From contig CM072889.1 in NCBI GenBank assembly GCA_037013685.1, forward strand, positions 6,395,976 through 6,459,975: DNA of 64,000 nt. The letters run 5' to 3'. The notes under the pieces were generated by a model that saw nothing but the letters and a program-made list of their open reading frames with translations, was not told where the DNA came from and made no database searches. Shown here in pieces: positions 12,101-26,500 of the stretch. Every line of letters begins with the position of its first letter. Position 1 is the stretch's first letter. The DNA is from Acridotheres tristis. Lineage: Eukaryota; Chordata; Aves; Passeriformes; Sturnidae. Made by a program: the position numbers and the translations under genes.

Positions 12101-15100
12101 TTAATTAGCAAAGAGAGTAGGACTTGTGCCTTGGTATTATAAAACAGACCTTGTAGTTCATTAACATATGCTTGAAAAACCAGCCACAAATCATCTGCAA
12201 GTAATTAGGCATTCTTGTGTATCTCTTGTCACAAAGCTAGCACACCTTAGAGAAGGATGAAGCTAATGATCAGCATAGTATGCATTTTTGAGAAACAAAA
12301 CCCACTGCTTTTCTTTTTAACCAAGAAGATACTATCATTATTCATTTTAAATGTTACAGATTGAATTGGTTTTCATTTCTGTATATAAATTCAATCTCAC
12401 CTACAGTCTGAGCAGGGTGATTTTATCGGACTGATAAAAACAGTGGAGCTCTGGAGGGGGGAGGATTCCACAGCCTTTGAAGATGCAAAGTCTGTCACTT
12501 TGACACAGGTTGTTAATCTAAGCCTTCAGGCTATAGGATGAAACACCCTGGCAAACTAATTTTCTGAGGTTCTGTGATGATCTTGTTTTAATCACACTCT
12601 TGGCCAGCCACTGCAGTTCTGAGGAGTGGCACGAGGCCGGCCTGCTTCCCAGATCTGATGATCAAGCACCCAGTCACAGTCCAAGGGGTAGGGTGTCAAC
12701 TGCCAATATACAGTTGACACCTGAATTTACTGTTTGGAATTCGTAGCAATTCCACATTTTCATTTGTTCAGCAAAGTTAATTTAATCATAATGTACTTCA
12801 TTATTAGCTTTTATTACAGCAGGTTGTTAAGGAGGTATGATAGCATGGAATAGAAAAGCTCACATTTTAGGCAAGTACAGTTTTTCCAACATACTGGAAT
12901 TTGCCTTCTCTCTCCTGGTTTTGGTAAATGTACATCACATCTTGTCTCTGCATGGCATTTGGCTCTTGCACAGAGCTTGCTGCATTACTTCCATACTCAT
13001 ACAGAACATGCAGTACAAGCAGTGTTCTGTTTATGCTGTTATAAAATATAAAGTAAAAACACCTACATATGTCATATGTAAAAGTAAAACTATCAATCAT
13101 AAGCAAATCTCCTGTTGAATATTTATAAAGACCAATTTGGGTTTAGAAAGTGTTTTACATTAGTAATAACAGGGTCAATAACTTTCCTATATATATATTC
13201 AGTATAAGCAAAATGCTTACAGAGGACCAGCAAAACTTTGTGTGGGCTGCTCAAATCCTGTGTAAAACCTAGATTCAGGAATTAAGAGTTAGGAGGAGTG
13301 GGTGTCATAGTGAGCCTCTGCTAAGGGTGAGGGTAGCTATAGATTTTTCTGTGTACCACGGAGCATTTGCTACAGCCTGGACAGGCACATTTGAGCATTC
13401 TCTCCTTCCCCTCAGTGCCACCCATGACAATGAAGTCATGGAAACAATGGCTTCCATGCCAGCTAGATGAGGCAGATCAGCACAGGTTACTTATTCTGAC
13501 ACTCTGCCAGATGCTGGAGGCTGTGATGCTGGGTCTTGGCTGCTTGGTTCTCACCAGGCTGGCTGCACTGGCACATACATGGAGCTGTAATTATGCCTTT
13601 GCTTGTATCTCTTCTGGCAATGTGCTATGTCTTTGTCCTGGACATGGGATATTCTACAGCTCTAGCCAGCCACAGGCATGGGAACCAGCTCATTTTCAGT
13701 GCCATGATGAGAAAGCAAGAAGCACAGCACTGGCCCACATTTTGAATCAGATCACCTACTCATGGCAGGAGCTTCTGTTACATGATCCAACACAGAATGA
13801 ATAATGCTACACAATTTCTGTAATCTAGGTACCATCTCACAGCTGTATCCTCAGAGAACACAGAGAGTGTATAAATAATACAGTGACTCTGAGTTCTCAC
13901 TAACTCTTATACTGGAAAGAGACAAAACTTCTGCTTGTTCAGCTTGGATTTAAGGAAAAATACAGAACACTGGCATTTCAGTTTTACGGAACAAAGATTC
14001 TTACACAGTTCAAAGCCCAGTGAGACTCAGATATCTCTTACATTCTTCTACCCAACATAGGGAAGAAATGAAAAACCAGGGTAAGTAATGGTACACCATT
14101 TCATAGTGATCATCATTATTCTTCATGCTTTTCAAAGTCTACACTGATTAGCAATTACATCCAACTTCATGCAACTTTATGGTGGAGGAAAGAAAAATGG
14201 TGCTCATCATCCTCTTTTTCATCCTTCATGCCAAGTGCTAAGGTCATACAGAAAATTAGTACAGGTTAATTCACCTCCATTCTCTTTTTCACAACAAAAT
14301 GATTGTGAATTGTACATCATTTTATGAATTGGATTACAGAATAGAATTGCCCAAAATAACAAGGACTGAATTTGATATCTAAATAAGCCTTTTACACTCT
14401 TTGCTTACTTCAACGATTTAGCCTGGTCTAAATTCCATGAGATCTCTCCACATACTCGGTTTACAGGAGAAGCTGTATATACTGAATGAAAGGTTCATTA
14501 AACATGGGAACTTCCTGGCCTTTTCTTTGCCTTCACCCTTTCCCTTTGATAGCTGAATGTACTGCTTTACTTACGGAAACCAAAGTGCCCTGGCAGAAGA
14601 GAGGCATAACACAGGCACGTGCCCTGAATACAGAGAGTTGTGAGTGCAGCTCTGGCAGCACATCTCACATCCACTCCTGAGCACCTTTGCCAGGGGCATG
14701 TCTGCAGGGCTCACCAGGGCAGCCTCAGCATGCACAGCAAACACCCTGTGCCATGGTGCAACTGGGCAAAATTATCTGCTGAGGGGAAATCTCAGAGCAG
14801 CAAACTTCTGCTCTGCTTAATTGGAATGTGAGGACATGGGTCTTGTAAAAGAAAATGCTAATAGCCTGTGGCACTCTGCTCGTTCCCTCTTCAGTCTCTT
14901 TTCCCATCTCATAAACCCACTGACAGCAGTTTATACCTGGCCAGTGAACCCAGCAGTCTCATGTGCTGTTTGAGATTCATTTCTTGGCTGAGGTGAGCAG
15001 TGTGAATAAAGCTCTGTATGTAGATTGAGGGGAACAGGAAGGTTGATTTCAAACTTGAAGCTAGGGAATATGGATAAAAAGACAATGAAAAAGGTTATGT

Positions 15101-17370
15101 TCTTTCTGGTTTAGAGTGGAGTTCTCACATATCCATGGAAGCATTATGCTTTAGCATTTCAAATTAAGAAATTCTGCATCATACATTGGGAATTTATGAC
15201 TACTCACACACATATACCCACACAGAGAGTATTTCAATAATAAAATCTCATTTCTAAAAGAGCTACTGAAAGTCACAAAGTTAAATGGGATACTCAGACC
15301 AGCATGAACTTTCTGTTTCTTCACTCTCCCAGCACCTCTTTTGCACTGTGTTTAAAAATATTATATTTTCATGCAAGTTTTACACTAGTCATAAGACAGC
15401 CAAGAAAATGCAACTAAAAAAACCCTTAGATTCTCATAATTTACTATGATATCATAATGGTGCTTTTCTTACACAAAATTCTTATTGTCTTGTGTTTTAG
15501 GATGGTTTCTTGATGCTGTTTAAAGTACACTTGTAAATTTAATGGTTTCACTGTAAATTATTAAGCTTGCACTATATAACTACTTTCTATAAAGGTTTCT
15601 TATTGGTCATCTAAAAATTTTAAAGTACGATGACAAATATAAGGCTAAACTTACTATCTCAATGTCATCTCTTCATAAAACAGTGCTTTAGTTTAACAGC
15701 ACGAACACCATCCAAGAGGAGTCTGTTCTTCCAGTCTACCTTCAGGAGCTGAGCTGCTGTAATTGTTCTGGCATGTCAGAACATTTTGCATTAATGCTGA
15801 AAATTTTTGTTTCCCATGAATTATGTTATGTTGCAACGTTTTGGCACATCTTCTGACTTTCAGTAGGGTTAAGCTTTTATCACTAATACTAAGGAGTATA
15901 AGTTGTTTTTTTTCCAAGCTTGTGTTCTGCCATATCTACAAGGAGGGGTGCAACATGATAAAATTTGCATTTCTCTTCAGGTCAGGGGCTGCTGCACAGG
16001 AGAAAGGATTCAGTCCCAGGTAGGAGGAGATTTGGAGATGCTGCTTGGATCCTGCAGGCATTGTCACCAGCAGAGCCAGCACAACTCCCAGCTGGTTTCA
16101 TCCTGCTGAGCACTCTTGCACTGGTTGACCCTGACATTTCCAACAGACAAGAGCTTCCCATTCTCTTCCTTCTTTGCCTGCATGAATCTACCACCACAAG
16201 GAATCAAGGTGCACAACGCCTTCTGTGCAAATTATTTAGTAGTGCTGCACCATAAAAAGGGAATTAAAGAAATTTCTATTGTTGGTTTCCTTTAAAAGGC
16301 TCATAAAATGTAGCTTTTTAATGAACTTACAGAAAGACATAACATGCCTTTTCATCCATTCTCAATTGCTGTCAATATCTTTCTGATTTAATCCATGTTT
16401 ATGAACTCTTTCAGTGTAGATCACAGGTTACCATGTTAAGCAGTAACTTGCCTATGTCCACTGAGAATGCTGTAGCCACATCTAGTTAGAGAACTTTTCT
16501 GCCTCTTTTTTTAAACCTCTGGGCCATTTTCTTTGATTGCAAGTACTGGACAAAAAGATTTTTTACATGTAAATAAAAAAAAATTGTTTTGGTTAGTCAA
16601 AAGGAATGGATTTAATTTTGGGTCAGTTCACTGTTTTGAAAATTACTGCTAATTTTTCAGTTAAGTCACCAAAGCAAAATGAGGTTTTCACATAGTTCTA
16701 ATAAATACCTCATTGCCATGCTAGAAGGCTTAATTAAATAGGATTTCTGAAGCAACCTGAGAACTCCAGAAATGCTGACTAAGATTAATTTTTACCATTT
16801 CTCCTTTTCTGACATTCCCCTTCATTGATAGGACTGTCTGTCTCATCACTTCCCTGGCACTAAACTGTGCACCAGAGAATGGTAAGAACTGGCCTACTTG
16901 GGCTTGTCATGGTCCAGCTCTGGTTATTAAGGCTGATGGAATGCAACACAAAGGTGTGACACAAAACTGATAAAATATTCCTATTAAAGAACAGATTAAG
17001 CATAACAAATTCAGGATCCATTTTTGCAATGGATCATCTCAAAAGCTTGAGCCCCAAATTCTTGGGCATGAGAAGTTTGTCTGCTCAGGTTCAGTTTTGA
17101 ACTAAAAACCTGCCAAACTTGTCATTTTCGATAAAGTTCAAGATCCCCAGGCACTGGCAAGTGTTGCTGACATCCAAGGGACTGTCATTGGCACTGGTGT
17201 GTAGCACAGTTCCCTTGTGTGATCAAGGGCCATGCTTTTTGGTAAAACACAACAAAATAAAAGGTCTGTAAAAAATCCAGGAGTGTTTTGACGATCAGAG
17301 AAGAGTGTCAGTATCCAGCTGCATGCTTTGTGTGTTTGGATATACGGGAGATAGCCACAGAAAACTTCAG
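9200..17370. other. long intergenic stretch, no gene supported
   Basis: About 8 kb of AT-rich DNA. It contains a perfect hairpin at 12692-12721. The longest frame (201 codons, 10597-11202) has no domain, no codon signature and no conserved look, and I regard it as chance. Confidence 0.5.
12692..12721. repeat. perfect 11-bp inverted repeat (hairpin)
   Basis: GGTGTCAACTG and CAGTTGACACC flank an 8-nt AT-rich loop. The arms are fully complementary. It is too short for a typical pre-miRNA, and no T-run follows directly. Confidence 0.8.
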
Positions 17371-17379
17371 TGGTTCAAA

Positions 17380-17690
17380 ATGATGGGCTGACTGGTCAGG
17401 CTCAAGATTGGAGTAAGTGGCTGGCAGCCAGGCATCAGTGGGGTTCCTCAGGAGGGCTGGTGCTTTTACAAATGATCTGCATGCAGGAATTGAATGTACA
17501 TTGGGTACGTTTGATGGCAATATCAAACAAGGAGAAGCTGTGGATTCCTTTGAGGGTAGAGAGGCCATACAGAGAGATCTGGAGAGACCAGAGGGCTGTG
17601 CAATCACCACCTGTATGAAATTTAATGAGAGCAAGTGCAGGATTCTGTACCTGAGACCAGGTAATCTTGGTTATATGTAGTCCCAGCTGA
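17380..17690 (+). mobile_element. CR1 LINE fragment (reverse-transcriptase ORF region)
   Basis: The sequence follows the avian CR1 ORF2 pattern from the 'fall in the ratio of conserved blocks' around GATCTGCATGCAGGAATTGA through GGGTAGAGAGGCC and the AGAGATCTGGAGAGACC segment to TGTATGAAATTTAATGAGAG. The frame is broken, so this is a dead 5'-truncated copy. Recognition is by memory of the CR1 consensus, and the ends are approximate. Confidence 0.65.
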
Positions 17691-17699
17691 AGCTCTGCT

Positions 17700-20600
17700 G
17701 GAATGGGCTGGTCTCCAGCACAGCTGGAGAAGTTGAAATTCCTTCAACTTCAGACCTGCTGCCAACCTGCAGTTTGGCTCTGTGGTGCAACTTCAGACGT
17801 GCCTCATCATCAGCGACTTGTTTGATGATCTGGACTCTGGGCCCACCCTGGCCACACTCTCTCAGGTATTCTGGGATGTGTGCTGCCCTTCCAGCTCTGT
17901 TATCCTCCAGCTCCCCATCCTGCATGGAGCAGAAAGCCCTTGCTATCCCCTGACGCCTTCCTAGAAAGTGTTTGTACCCTTATATGTACAAATATATACA
18001 ACCTTTGGTTCTGTTTCATGTCCGTAAAAGACTGAAGTTTAGCTTTTCTTCCCATGATAATTCATGGTTAAGTTTATTACCTCTATTTAGAAGGGATGGA
18101 AATTGCACCTTCTGCACCAGTTTAGGTACAAAATCTCAGCTTTTTTCAGCTTGGAGTGCAGGCTGGGGTTGCAGTTGAAGCATTAGTTTGGGGACAAAAA
18201 GGATATCCAACATCATCAGCTTCTTATCTCCTTCTTTAGGGTGGTGAACTAACTGTAAGAAAAGAAAACACATGAATCAGTGACTGGTAAATCTGCCCTT
18301 TACTGTCCTGCAGAGACTTGGCTGCAGCCATCCAGGCCTGTGACAGCTCTCATCTGGATTATTCTTTATTTGTGCCAGCGTAAGAAGCTCAGTCATAGCA
18401 GCTTTGATGGGGATAAGAGATGGCAGACAGCTATGAGGTAGGACAAGGCAAGGGGAGCCTATTATGTCCATACTGCAGTTTGCTCTAATTAGTCACAGCC
18501 AGCTCTACAACACGGCTTTGATGCTGCTTGTAACAAGGCACATGTGAGGGCATGTACCAATCATCTCCTTAGAGCAAACCCCAGGAACAGATGAGAGCAC
18601 GCTGCACCCTGAGAGCTGTCCCGAGTCTCATGCAGCCTTCCCAAGAACTGAGAGTTGCTCTCCCAAGGAAGGATAGACCAATATATAGGGTTGCACTGAT
18701 TTGGAAAACAGTATGTTTGGAGGTTTTTAGCAAGTTACTAGAAAAAAAATTTCTTGTGCCTTCAGCAGTCAAAAAACCCACAAAAAATTTATTGCCAAAG
18801 ACAAGGGAAAAATTGCTGTCTTTTTTGTCAGCCTCTACCCCACACATTGGGTTTTTTTCTCATAAAACTTTTCATCCTATTAAAAGCTATTTTCTCTCCA
18901 AAGTTTTGATGATAAAATGTTCATGCACTTTGTTCAATGGTAAATTTCACAGTATCACCTACCATCTGCTTCACTGCAAAAGATTTTTCCCTATGAAGAC
19001 TAAATATATAAACACAGAAATGCAGATTTCATGTCAGCAAGTTCTTCTCCTGAGATTAGAAGCTATTTGTATGAGCAGGGGCTGTTAGCTTGATTATATT
19101 TTAAAATTGAACCATCCCTTAATTGCTGGTTAAATAAAGCCAGACAAGACACAGATAAACTCCAGGGGTTTTTATTTATATAATGTATATAATTGAGATA
19201 ACACAGAATCTGAAGGAGCTGTAAGAATACAAATCTATGTAAATAAAGAAATCAGATCTATGTAAATAAAGAAATCAGATCTATGCTAATAACTGACCTG
19301 AGGCATGAAGAAGAAGGTTCGGGTTAAATTAAATTAACTGTTTAACTTGACAGACCTTTATCTGGAGAGTTTTAACACTTCCTTAAACTTTCATGTATGA
19401 ATCAACTTTTTTAAACAAAATACAAATCCCAAAACTTAATTGATCTGACAATATTTTCATCCAAACCTCTTTCAAGCTGATCTGAATTTTAATTTTTCTT
19501 TCCTTCCTCCTTACAGACCATATGTGCTCTGGTATCTTACTTATTTACAAGGAAACAACTTGCTGCTGGAATGAGAGGTGTAGTATCATGAGCTCAGTGC
19601 CCCTCACTCTCATGAAAACACTGAGGACTGTAATGTGCACATGAACTGAGTCAGTGCACAGGGGTAGGACAGGGAAAATGTGATTTAGTCCCAGAAAGAA
19701 GCTTAGATGACACAACACAGGATTTGTAGGAACACAAGCATTCTCTAACCTGACCCTCAGTTGCAGAAGCTGACCAAGTGCAGCTGATGTATGCTGAGCA
19801 AAAGAGTATAGTTTCAAAACCATTATTTTGAGATTGCTTGCGGTTGTAAAGTCTAGGATGTATTTGCTGTACTAAAGCTCAACAATGCACAAGCTGCATT
19901 GGTAGGAGAGAATGAAATGAAGCCTGATCTTTTTACCTATGAAACTACTCAGAAATCATGAATGCTTGATAAAATGTGTGGCACTTATAATGTAAGTGCT
20001 GTATCAAATTCTGTTTCTTTGGCCAAAAATAACTTCTTGGTCTGAGACATTTGCCATATGAATAGCTGCTACTTACAGAATCTCCCCTGCTTTTCTACTT
20101 TGTCCTTTTGCTGAAGTGGTGACCTTCAACAGAGCTAAACAAGTCAAATCTTTTGATCTGAGAGTATTCCAACTTTGATACATCTACACATCCCAGGAAT
20201 ATGAGCCTGTGGTCATGGGGAAAGTTAATATATATGTTAATCCATCTTTTAGGAAGCCCTGAGGAATGGTTATTGTGTGACAGTGTGTCTGCCATTTCTG
20301 ATTTAACAGTTGATTACCTGTGTTTGGAAACTTTTAAAGGTTTACTGCCATAAAAGGCTACACCAGCTTGTTGGTTTTAAATTGCTTAAAAGCAAAATTC
20401 ACAGTTTAAGAACTCCTTCAGTAAATTATTTGGCTTCAGTTGGTCAATTAATACATAGCAGAAGTGATAAACAACACAGGCCATCCCCAGCACTGCACCT
20501 CTGTGGCTCTGCTGTCTGACTTTGCACTGTGTTAACTGATCTGTCTCCAAGGCCATGGAGCACTGCCTTGCCCTTAGAGGAAGCTCAGCTAACCTTGTCC

Positions 20601-23460
20601 CTTTTTGTAGGAGTGCTACAATCTTTTGGAAACCTTGGAGAATCAGGCTAACAAAATTCAGTCTGAAGTGTCTTCTGGGTGGTCCATAAACAAGCTGGTC
20701 ACACAGGGAGACAGAACCCAGAAACATCCTTCCTCTGCCTGCCCCATGACATTGAAGGGCTTATGGGGTAGAGGTCTGCATCTATCACTGCTGAAGGAAT
20801 GGCAGGAGATTTACTGAATGCAGTATTTATCTTAGTACGATTAACACTCTGTTCCTAACAAGCAGGTAGAAAAGAATAAAACACTGAACAACTCATTCTG
20901 CCAGCCTCAGCCCCCCCAAATCAAACTTCCACAGGCAAAGGAGAGGCTGCTTAGTAGTGTATAGAACAGTTGGAAGAAGTTGTGGGTTTTCTGTTAACAA
21001 AACCTGCCTCTGAAGAGAAGCTGGATCACTAAATATAAAGTGCAAAATATTTCTCATTCTCTTCAGGTACTCCACAAAAAGAGTGCTAGTATGTTGCAAT
21101 GAAAGAGATAGTGGATTAAGAAAAAGCAGATAAGGAATGAAAGAAGTAAAAAAGTAAATAACAAGATTCGTATGTTGAGCTTTTGCAGACAAAGATAAGC
21201 ATCTGACGGCTTTCAGTGATATGTATTTTCTATCGGCTGTTTTAAAAACACTAAATGCAGAGTCTTTAATGGTTATACCAATGTTTGGAAGAAGCACAAG
21301 GCATTGTTTTATGAATAACTGGATTTGAGAGGCTCGTGAACATTGCTGTTTGAGACATAAAGAAACACTGATACATTTTCCTCAGACTTTATCAGCTCTA
21401 TTGCAGAAGTGATGAACTTGCAATGGAGCAAAGGGAGATTTTTCATTTCTAGGGGGAAAAAAAGCATCTTTAATTTATAGTAGTGTTTCTCAAAAAGGTT
21501 GTAGATTTTTCTCAGGTTAAAATCCACATCCCCTGCCATGGGAATTCTTCAGTGCTTCTGTGGTTTGGTGTGTGACTGTTTATACTTATGTTCATTCTTC
21601 TGCTTTTTTGAGATATGTAAACCTAATAATATTCATTTGCATTCACTCTGCTTTCAGGGTATCTTTTTCCTACTTCCACAACCACCTATTGGAATCCTAA
21701 GCAACAACGGTTTTCACTTTGGTGAGAGGATCACTGAGGGTCTAAATGAAAAATCAGAGATTTGGATTCTACCGTTCTTCATTCCTATTCTAATAATCTT
21801 GTATCCTTAGCTTTTTAACGCTTCTTTGTGCTATTCTGCACCAGTCAAACTTCCTATAGAACTAATTTCAAAGTACATGAAGGCTGATCCCTGAACTGAG
21901 CTGTTGTTGCACCACTGAATCATGCATTATTTTAATATACACAAGCTGAACCAGCTCTGTTAGGGATTGGGGGAGGGAATAGCAAACAAACAATGCATTT
22001 CATCCTTCAAAGAAGCCTGAATCTATATTCATTCATATTCTTCATTAACGGAGCCTGCTCCATTAATGAGGGGCAATTCCATAAAGTGATTTTCTTGAAT
22101 GTGCCCATCACTAGCTCTTTCAGATAACACAAAAGGAAGGATCACAGGTGATGCTCATTAGCTCTTCTCAAATTAAAATGCCTGTAGGGCAAGCACTTGT
22201 GGAGGTGTTGTCACCTGCAGTTTCCAGGTAGTGTCAAGTTCTGGCAGGGCAAAGTGCTGTAGGAGACTGAGAAACTCAATGTCAGGGTAGAAAAATTGAT
22301 TCCTAAAAGCCTGAAGTTTGTCTTACAGGAATAATTACTTTTGTTCCTTTTTCCTAGCTTTTTACCGTTCCAGTGGCATTTCTCTTAATCATGTCTTTTT
22401 AACAAATTTGCTGTGAGATACTAAAAGTAGCACGCATTGTCTGGGGGAGAAAAAAAAGGCAGGTCTTGTAGGACATTTAATTCCTAGAGAAACTGAAGAA
22501 CCTAAGAAAGCAAGGAAATCATCTTCTCCCATTAAAGTGCATCACAAAGACTTACAACAAGCACTCAAAATCCAGTAAAATTAAAGTCTGAGAAGGAGAA
22601 ATGAGGTTTAGGGGGTACAGGTAATACCTCCCTAAACAAAATCTGCTTTTCAGCCTACACGTTAAAACTTTGTTTGACTGCTCAATTTGCCCCTGAGCTG
22701 CTGGGAGAAGAGCGAACCTAATTTTTAATGTGCTGTCTACCAGGGCTTCTGTTCACAGACCAGACCTGCACACAGCAGAAGTACTGGGAGGGCTCTGAGC
22801 AGGGTTGTATCTGCTTTGTTAAAACTTATCAGCTCCCAGGTAAAGCACTACAGACTCTACCTGCTCGTTCATGCCTGCTTGATTTCCATCCTGAAATGGG
22901 TGTTATTTTTCACTGTACTCTTCCTCATGCACAGTCATTGGACTCACGCTCTGCTGAGACAGATGACTCCTTATTTTTAGTCTGAATGTCTGTTTCCATT
23001 AAAAATTAAAGGAACATGTACTACTCACATATGTACAATTTCTCAATAAATTTGTGTAGTTATGAAAGTAACAACTTTTCAGGATGTGTTGATAGCTGCA
23101 CATCAAACATTAGGAGCAATGGAAGCACAGAGCTAACAGTCTATGGCCCAGCCTGGTGGGCAGTGAGGAGCCTAAAACCCAGCACAGACAAAAAGCACCT
23201 TACGGTTGGGCACAGGTTGCGTTAAATAAACAGGTTGGGTTAAATTCTGTGTGTTGCCTCAGAATTGCTCCTTGACACAACTCCCCAACTACTGATGCTC
23301 TTTAGCTGAGCTATGCTAGGAATTTAGATCCAAAGCTCAGCGGTATCAGGTAGATTCAGATTAATTTAGTTATACACAAGAAACATTGATATTGAGGAAT
23401 CTGATCTCAGGTTTGCCCAGTTTTGATTTGCTCTGAGCAGTGTAGTTTGACCTAACAACT
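17700..23460. other. intergenic DNA, nothing recognised except a short tandem repeat
   Basis: No gene supported. A 165-codon frame at 18591-19088 has no recognisable domain and an amino-acid mix expected by chance. A 23-bp tandem repeat lies at 19233-19285. Confidence 0.5.
19233..19285. repeat. 23-bp tandem repeat, about 2.3 copies
   Basis: The unit starting ATCTATGTAAATAAAG is present twice in perfect copies (19233-19255 and 19256-19278), followed by a partial third. It is a small local duplication. Confidence 0.8.
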
Positions 23461-23469
23461 GACCCCAGT

Positions 23470-23545
23470 TTCAGCAAGAGATTGGATTAGGTGAGTTCTG
23501 GAGATCCCTTCCTGCCTGAAATACCTTGTGGTCCTTTGCTACTGG
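23470..23545 (+). mobile_element. possible CR1 3'-end remnant
   Basis: 'GATTGGATTAGGTGAGTTCT' followed by CCCTTCCTGCCTGAA matches the layout of the CR1 3' end (GGTTGGACTAGATGATCTC...CCCTTCCAACC). It is heavily diverged and lacks the terminal octamers. Confidence 0.4.
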
Positions 23546-23549
23546 GGTT

Positions 23550-26500
23550 TGAGGGATCAAAATTATTTATGAATTCCAATCAATTTCAGTAAATAATTCT
23601 GCCTGGAAAGCAGACAAAAGCAATTTTCAGTTTATGTTAATACTAGATTTTCAAAATTATATATTTTATTATATTTTATATATTATATATTTGAAAAAAT
23701 TGTTTCACTCCTATTTTTTCTAAATGACAGCTCTTATTACAAAATATATTCTTTCTATTTTTTCAGTGAAATTGATGAATTTCTTCAAGACATTGCTTCA
23801 TTGCTTTGAGTAAGGTCTTTCCATTTCACAACAGCAACATGAAACCAGCAGCTTTTCTCTCTCAGGCTGCTGAGAACATAAAGGAAGCCCTTGTGACATG
23901 ACAGAAGCAGCAAGATATTTTCTGTTTAAAATCTTAGGAAGTGCTTTGAATGAAACATAGATTTTTCTTCCTAAGTTCAAAAAGCAATTCGTAACTACAT
24001 ATCAACCCTGGAAAGTTTTTTCTGCCAGTCCGAGGTTAGCAGCAAACAACAAAAAAATTAGTAACAGTTGTACAAAGCCTTATACAACCTTATTGTCCTC
24101 TAAGATTTCTGTTTTGCTATTCTAAAGCATCTAAATTAATTCACCCTGGCTTTGAAAGTTCAGCCTCATATGATAAGATTTTAAGAAAGCTAGAAGGATT
24201 CAAGTGAAAGAATAGACAAAAACGTTATTGCAGATTTCTTAAAGACATAAAAATATAGTTCCCAAATCAATAGAGCACTCTAGCTTTGAGCATGAGCACA
24301 CTCTTGACTGGCACATATATTAAAAACAGATAAATATTGTCACTGAAGCATCTACTTGTGTTTTTAAGGTCCATAGCAGACTTGCATCTTTTCCTTATCA
24401 TGGAGAAAAATCTAAAAGTTACATGGATTCTTTTTGGTGCCTTTAAGAAGTAAAAGTGTCCTAGGAATTGTTAATATGACTTACTCCTTATGAATTATCA
24501 CTTGAACAGAAGAAGACTGTACATTACTTGGGAAAATATAGGAAAATACTTCAAATAATGTCCTACATAGGTATCATCAAAGCTTTGGGTTTCTATTTTG
24601 TAGAGCTGGATACTAATCACAGAAGCAGATGTAAATATTTAGTAAATTCTCTGAAATCTGTTAAAACTATTTATCTTGGTATGATTTAGAAAAGTCCATT
24701 TATTGAATTATACATTTCTCCTTTTTCCACCTGGGGAAGTTTCTCACCTACATGTAGAAAGTTGCTACTTTATTCAGAAAAAAGAACCAACTATTTTTTA
24801 TTTGAAGATTTCTTTGGCAGAAGAGAAATAGGTTGTAGAGTTGCTCTTAGCATCTTGTGGAAAATAAAAGAACAGAATATGCTGAAGTATGGTGGGGGGA
24901 AGGAAAGGAAATGTCTTCAGATATGTGCCACTATATTATTCTGATCTATAGAGGCCTTTCAGAGTGTAATGCAATGCAATTTATTTTAGGTGGCACAGCG
25001 CCCCCACAAGGCACAATTTTGAACTGAAAGATGTCAAAAGTGGGAGAGGAAGCACAAAGAGCCTAGCAGGGAACTGCTGCTTGCTTCTGGCATGTGCATA
25101 TATAAAAATCCATTGGCTGCGAATAGTACTGGCTTTGGAAGCAAGGTAGAGAGAAGTGTGCAATAAAAGGTGAAACAGTGCAGTGATTTTTAGTGCTCTT
25201 TTCACACATTTCTGTGTGTAGACATGTTGGGAGAAGACTGCAATTTATGTAAACAACTGTTGTAACAAATGTAAGAGTTAATGCTCCTGAACAGAGTCTT
25301 TCTGAATTCTAGAGGTGCCTGAATACCAAAGCCTGCTTATATTAGAAAGGGAATTAGAAAGAGGTTCTTTTCAATAATTTCCTAGTCCTTCAGTGAATAA
25401 TCAGAAGGAGCAATGCACACTATTTAAAAATAATAGCCTTAGCTCTCTTTCCTTGGAGGAAACTGAAACCCAGCAGGAAATTCAGGATGATATGCAACTT
25501 GTATGCATAAAACCATGCACATAAAGGCTGGATAAACATCTTTAGCTTGGATCACCCTGAAGTCCACAATGGTCCTCCTGCTTTGGTAAAAAGAACTGCA
25601 CATTTGTTACAGATGATATGCCAGTCAATCTCTAGAACCTATTTAATTTTATACTTCGGAACAAGTTGCTACTTTTTCTAGGACAAGCTAAACAATTCAT
25701 GCAACAGAAGTTATTTTGGATTTGCAGATAAGCCATTTAGTGCCTGAAACACCTCTGCATTATAGGTCAACAAAAACTCTTTAGTCAGCTTTTTCCATTT
25801 TCCGTGTACAGAGGAAATTTCAAAACATGTCACTCAGCCCAAGAAACAAGCTGATGTTCAGACTAGTTATTTTTAAATTCGGGTCTTCACAAACAAAATA
25901 TCTAACAGACTTCTTAATTTTCTATGCCACTCATTGGCTTTAGATCTACAGCACCATTTAGCAACAAGACCAGTTTTGCTGTCAGTCTTGCTACCTGCTA
26001 TGTTGTACCACTACCTGCAACCTGCAGTACTTGATGTCAGCCTGTGTGTTTAAACCAGAAGCAGCTTCAATTATAGTTTAAGCAAACTCAGGGGGTTTTG
26101 ATCTAGTGGACTAGAATGCTTACACTGCATCTGTTTTCCTACCTACCACACATGACCTGAAGAGTTCTTAGTTTTTATATGGCTCTGATTTGATTCCACA
26201 CAAACAGGAAGTCCTGCATTTTTAATACAGGGGAGATGTAGGGCTTAGAGCTACATGGTGAAATAGTAACAGTGGGTGAGTTCTAGCCCTCACTTTCCTG
26301 TACTTTAGGTTACCCATAAGAAATTCTCTATTATGGTCAAATAGGTCTTGGACTGCGCAAATTAATATGCTTGTACTGTAATCATTGTGACACTGTCAAT
26401 AACTTCCTGAAATTGGAGCCTAAGGTGTTGAGAGCACCTTAAAATTTTGACTCCACATGCCCCAAACTTGTCCTAATTACTCATTACAAACTTCAAAACA

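Noticed and set aside
18591..19088. 165-codon plus-strand frame
   Set aside because: Composition looks random and no family resemblance was found.
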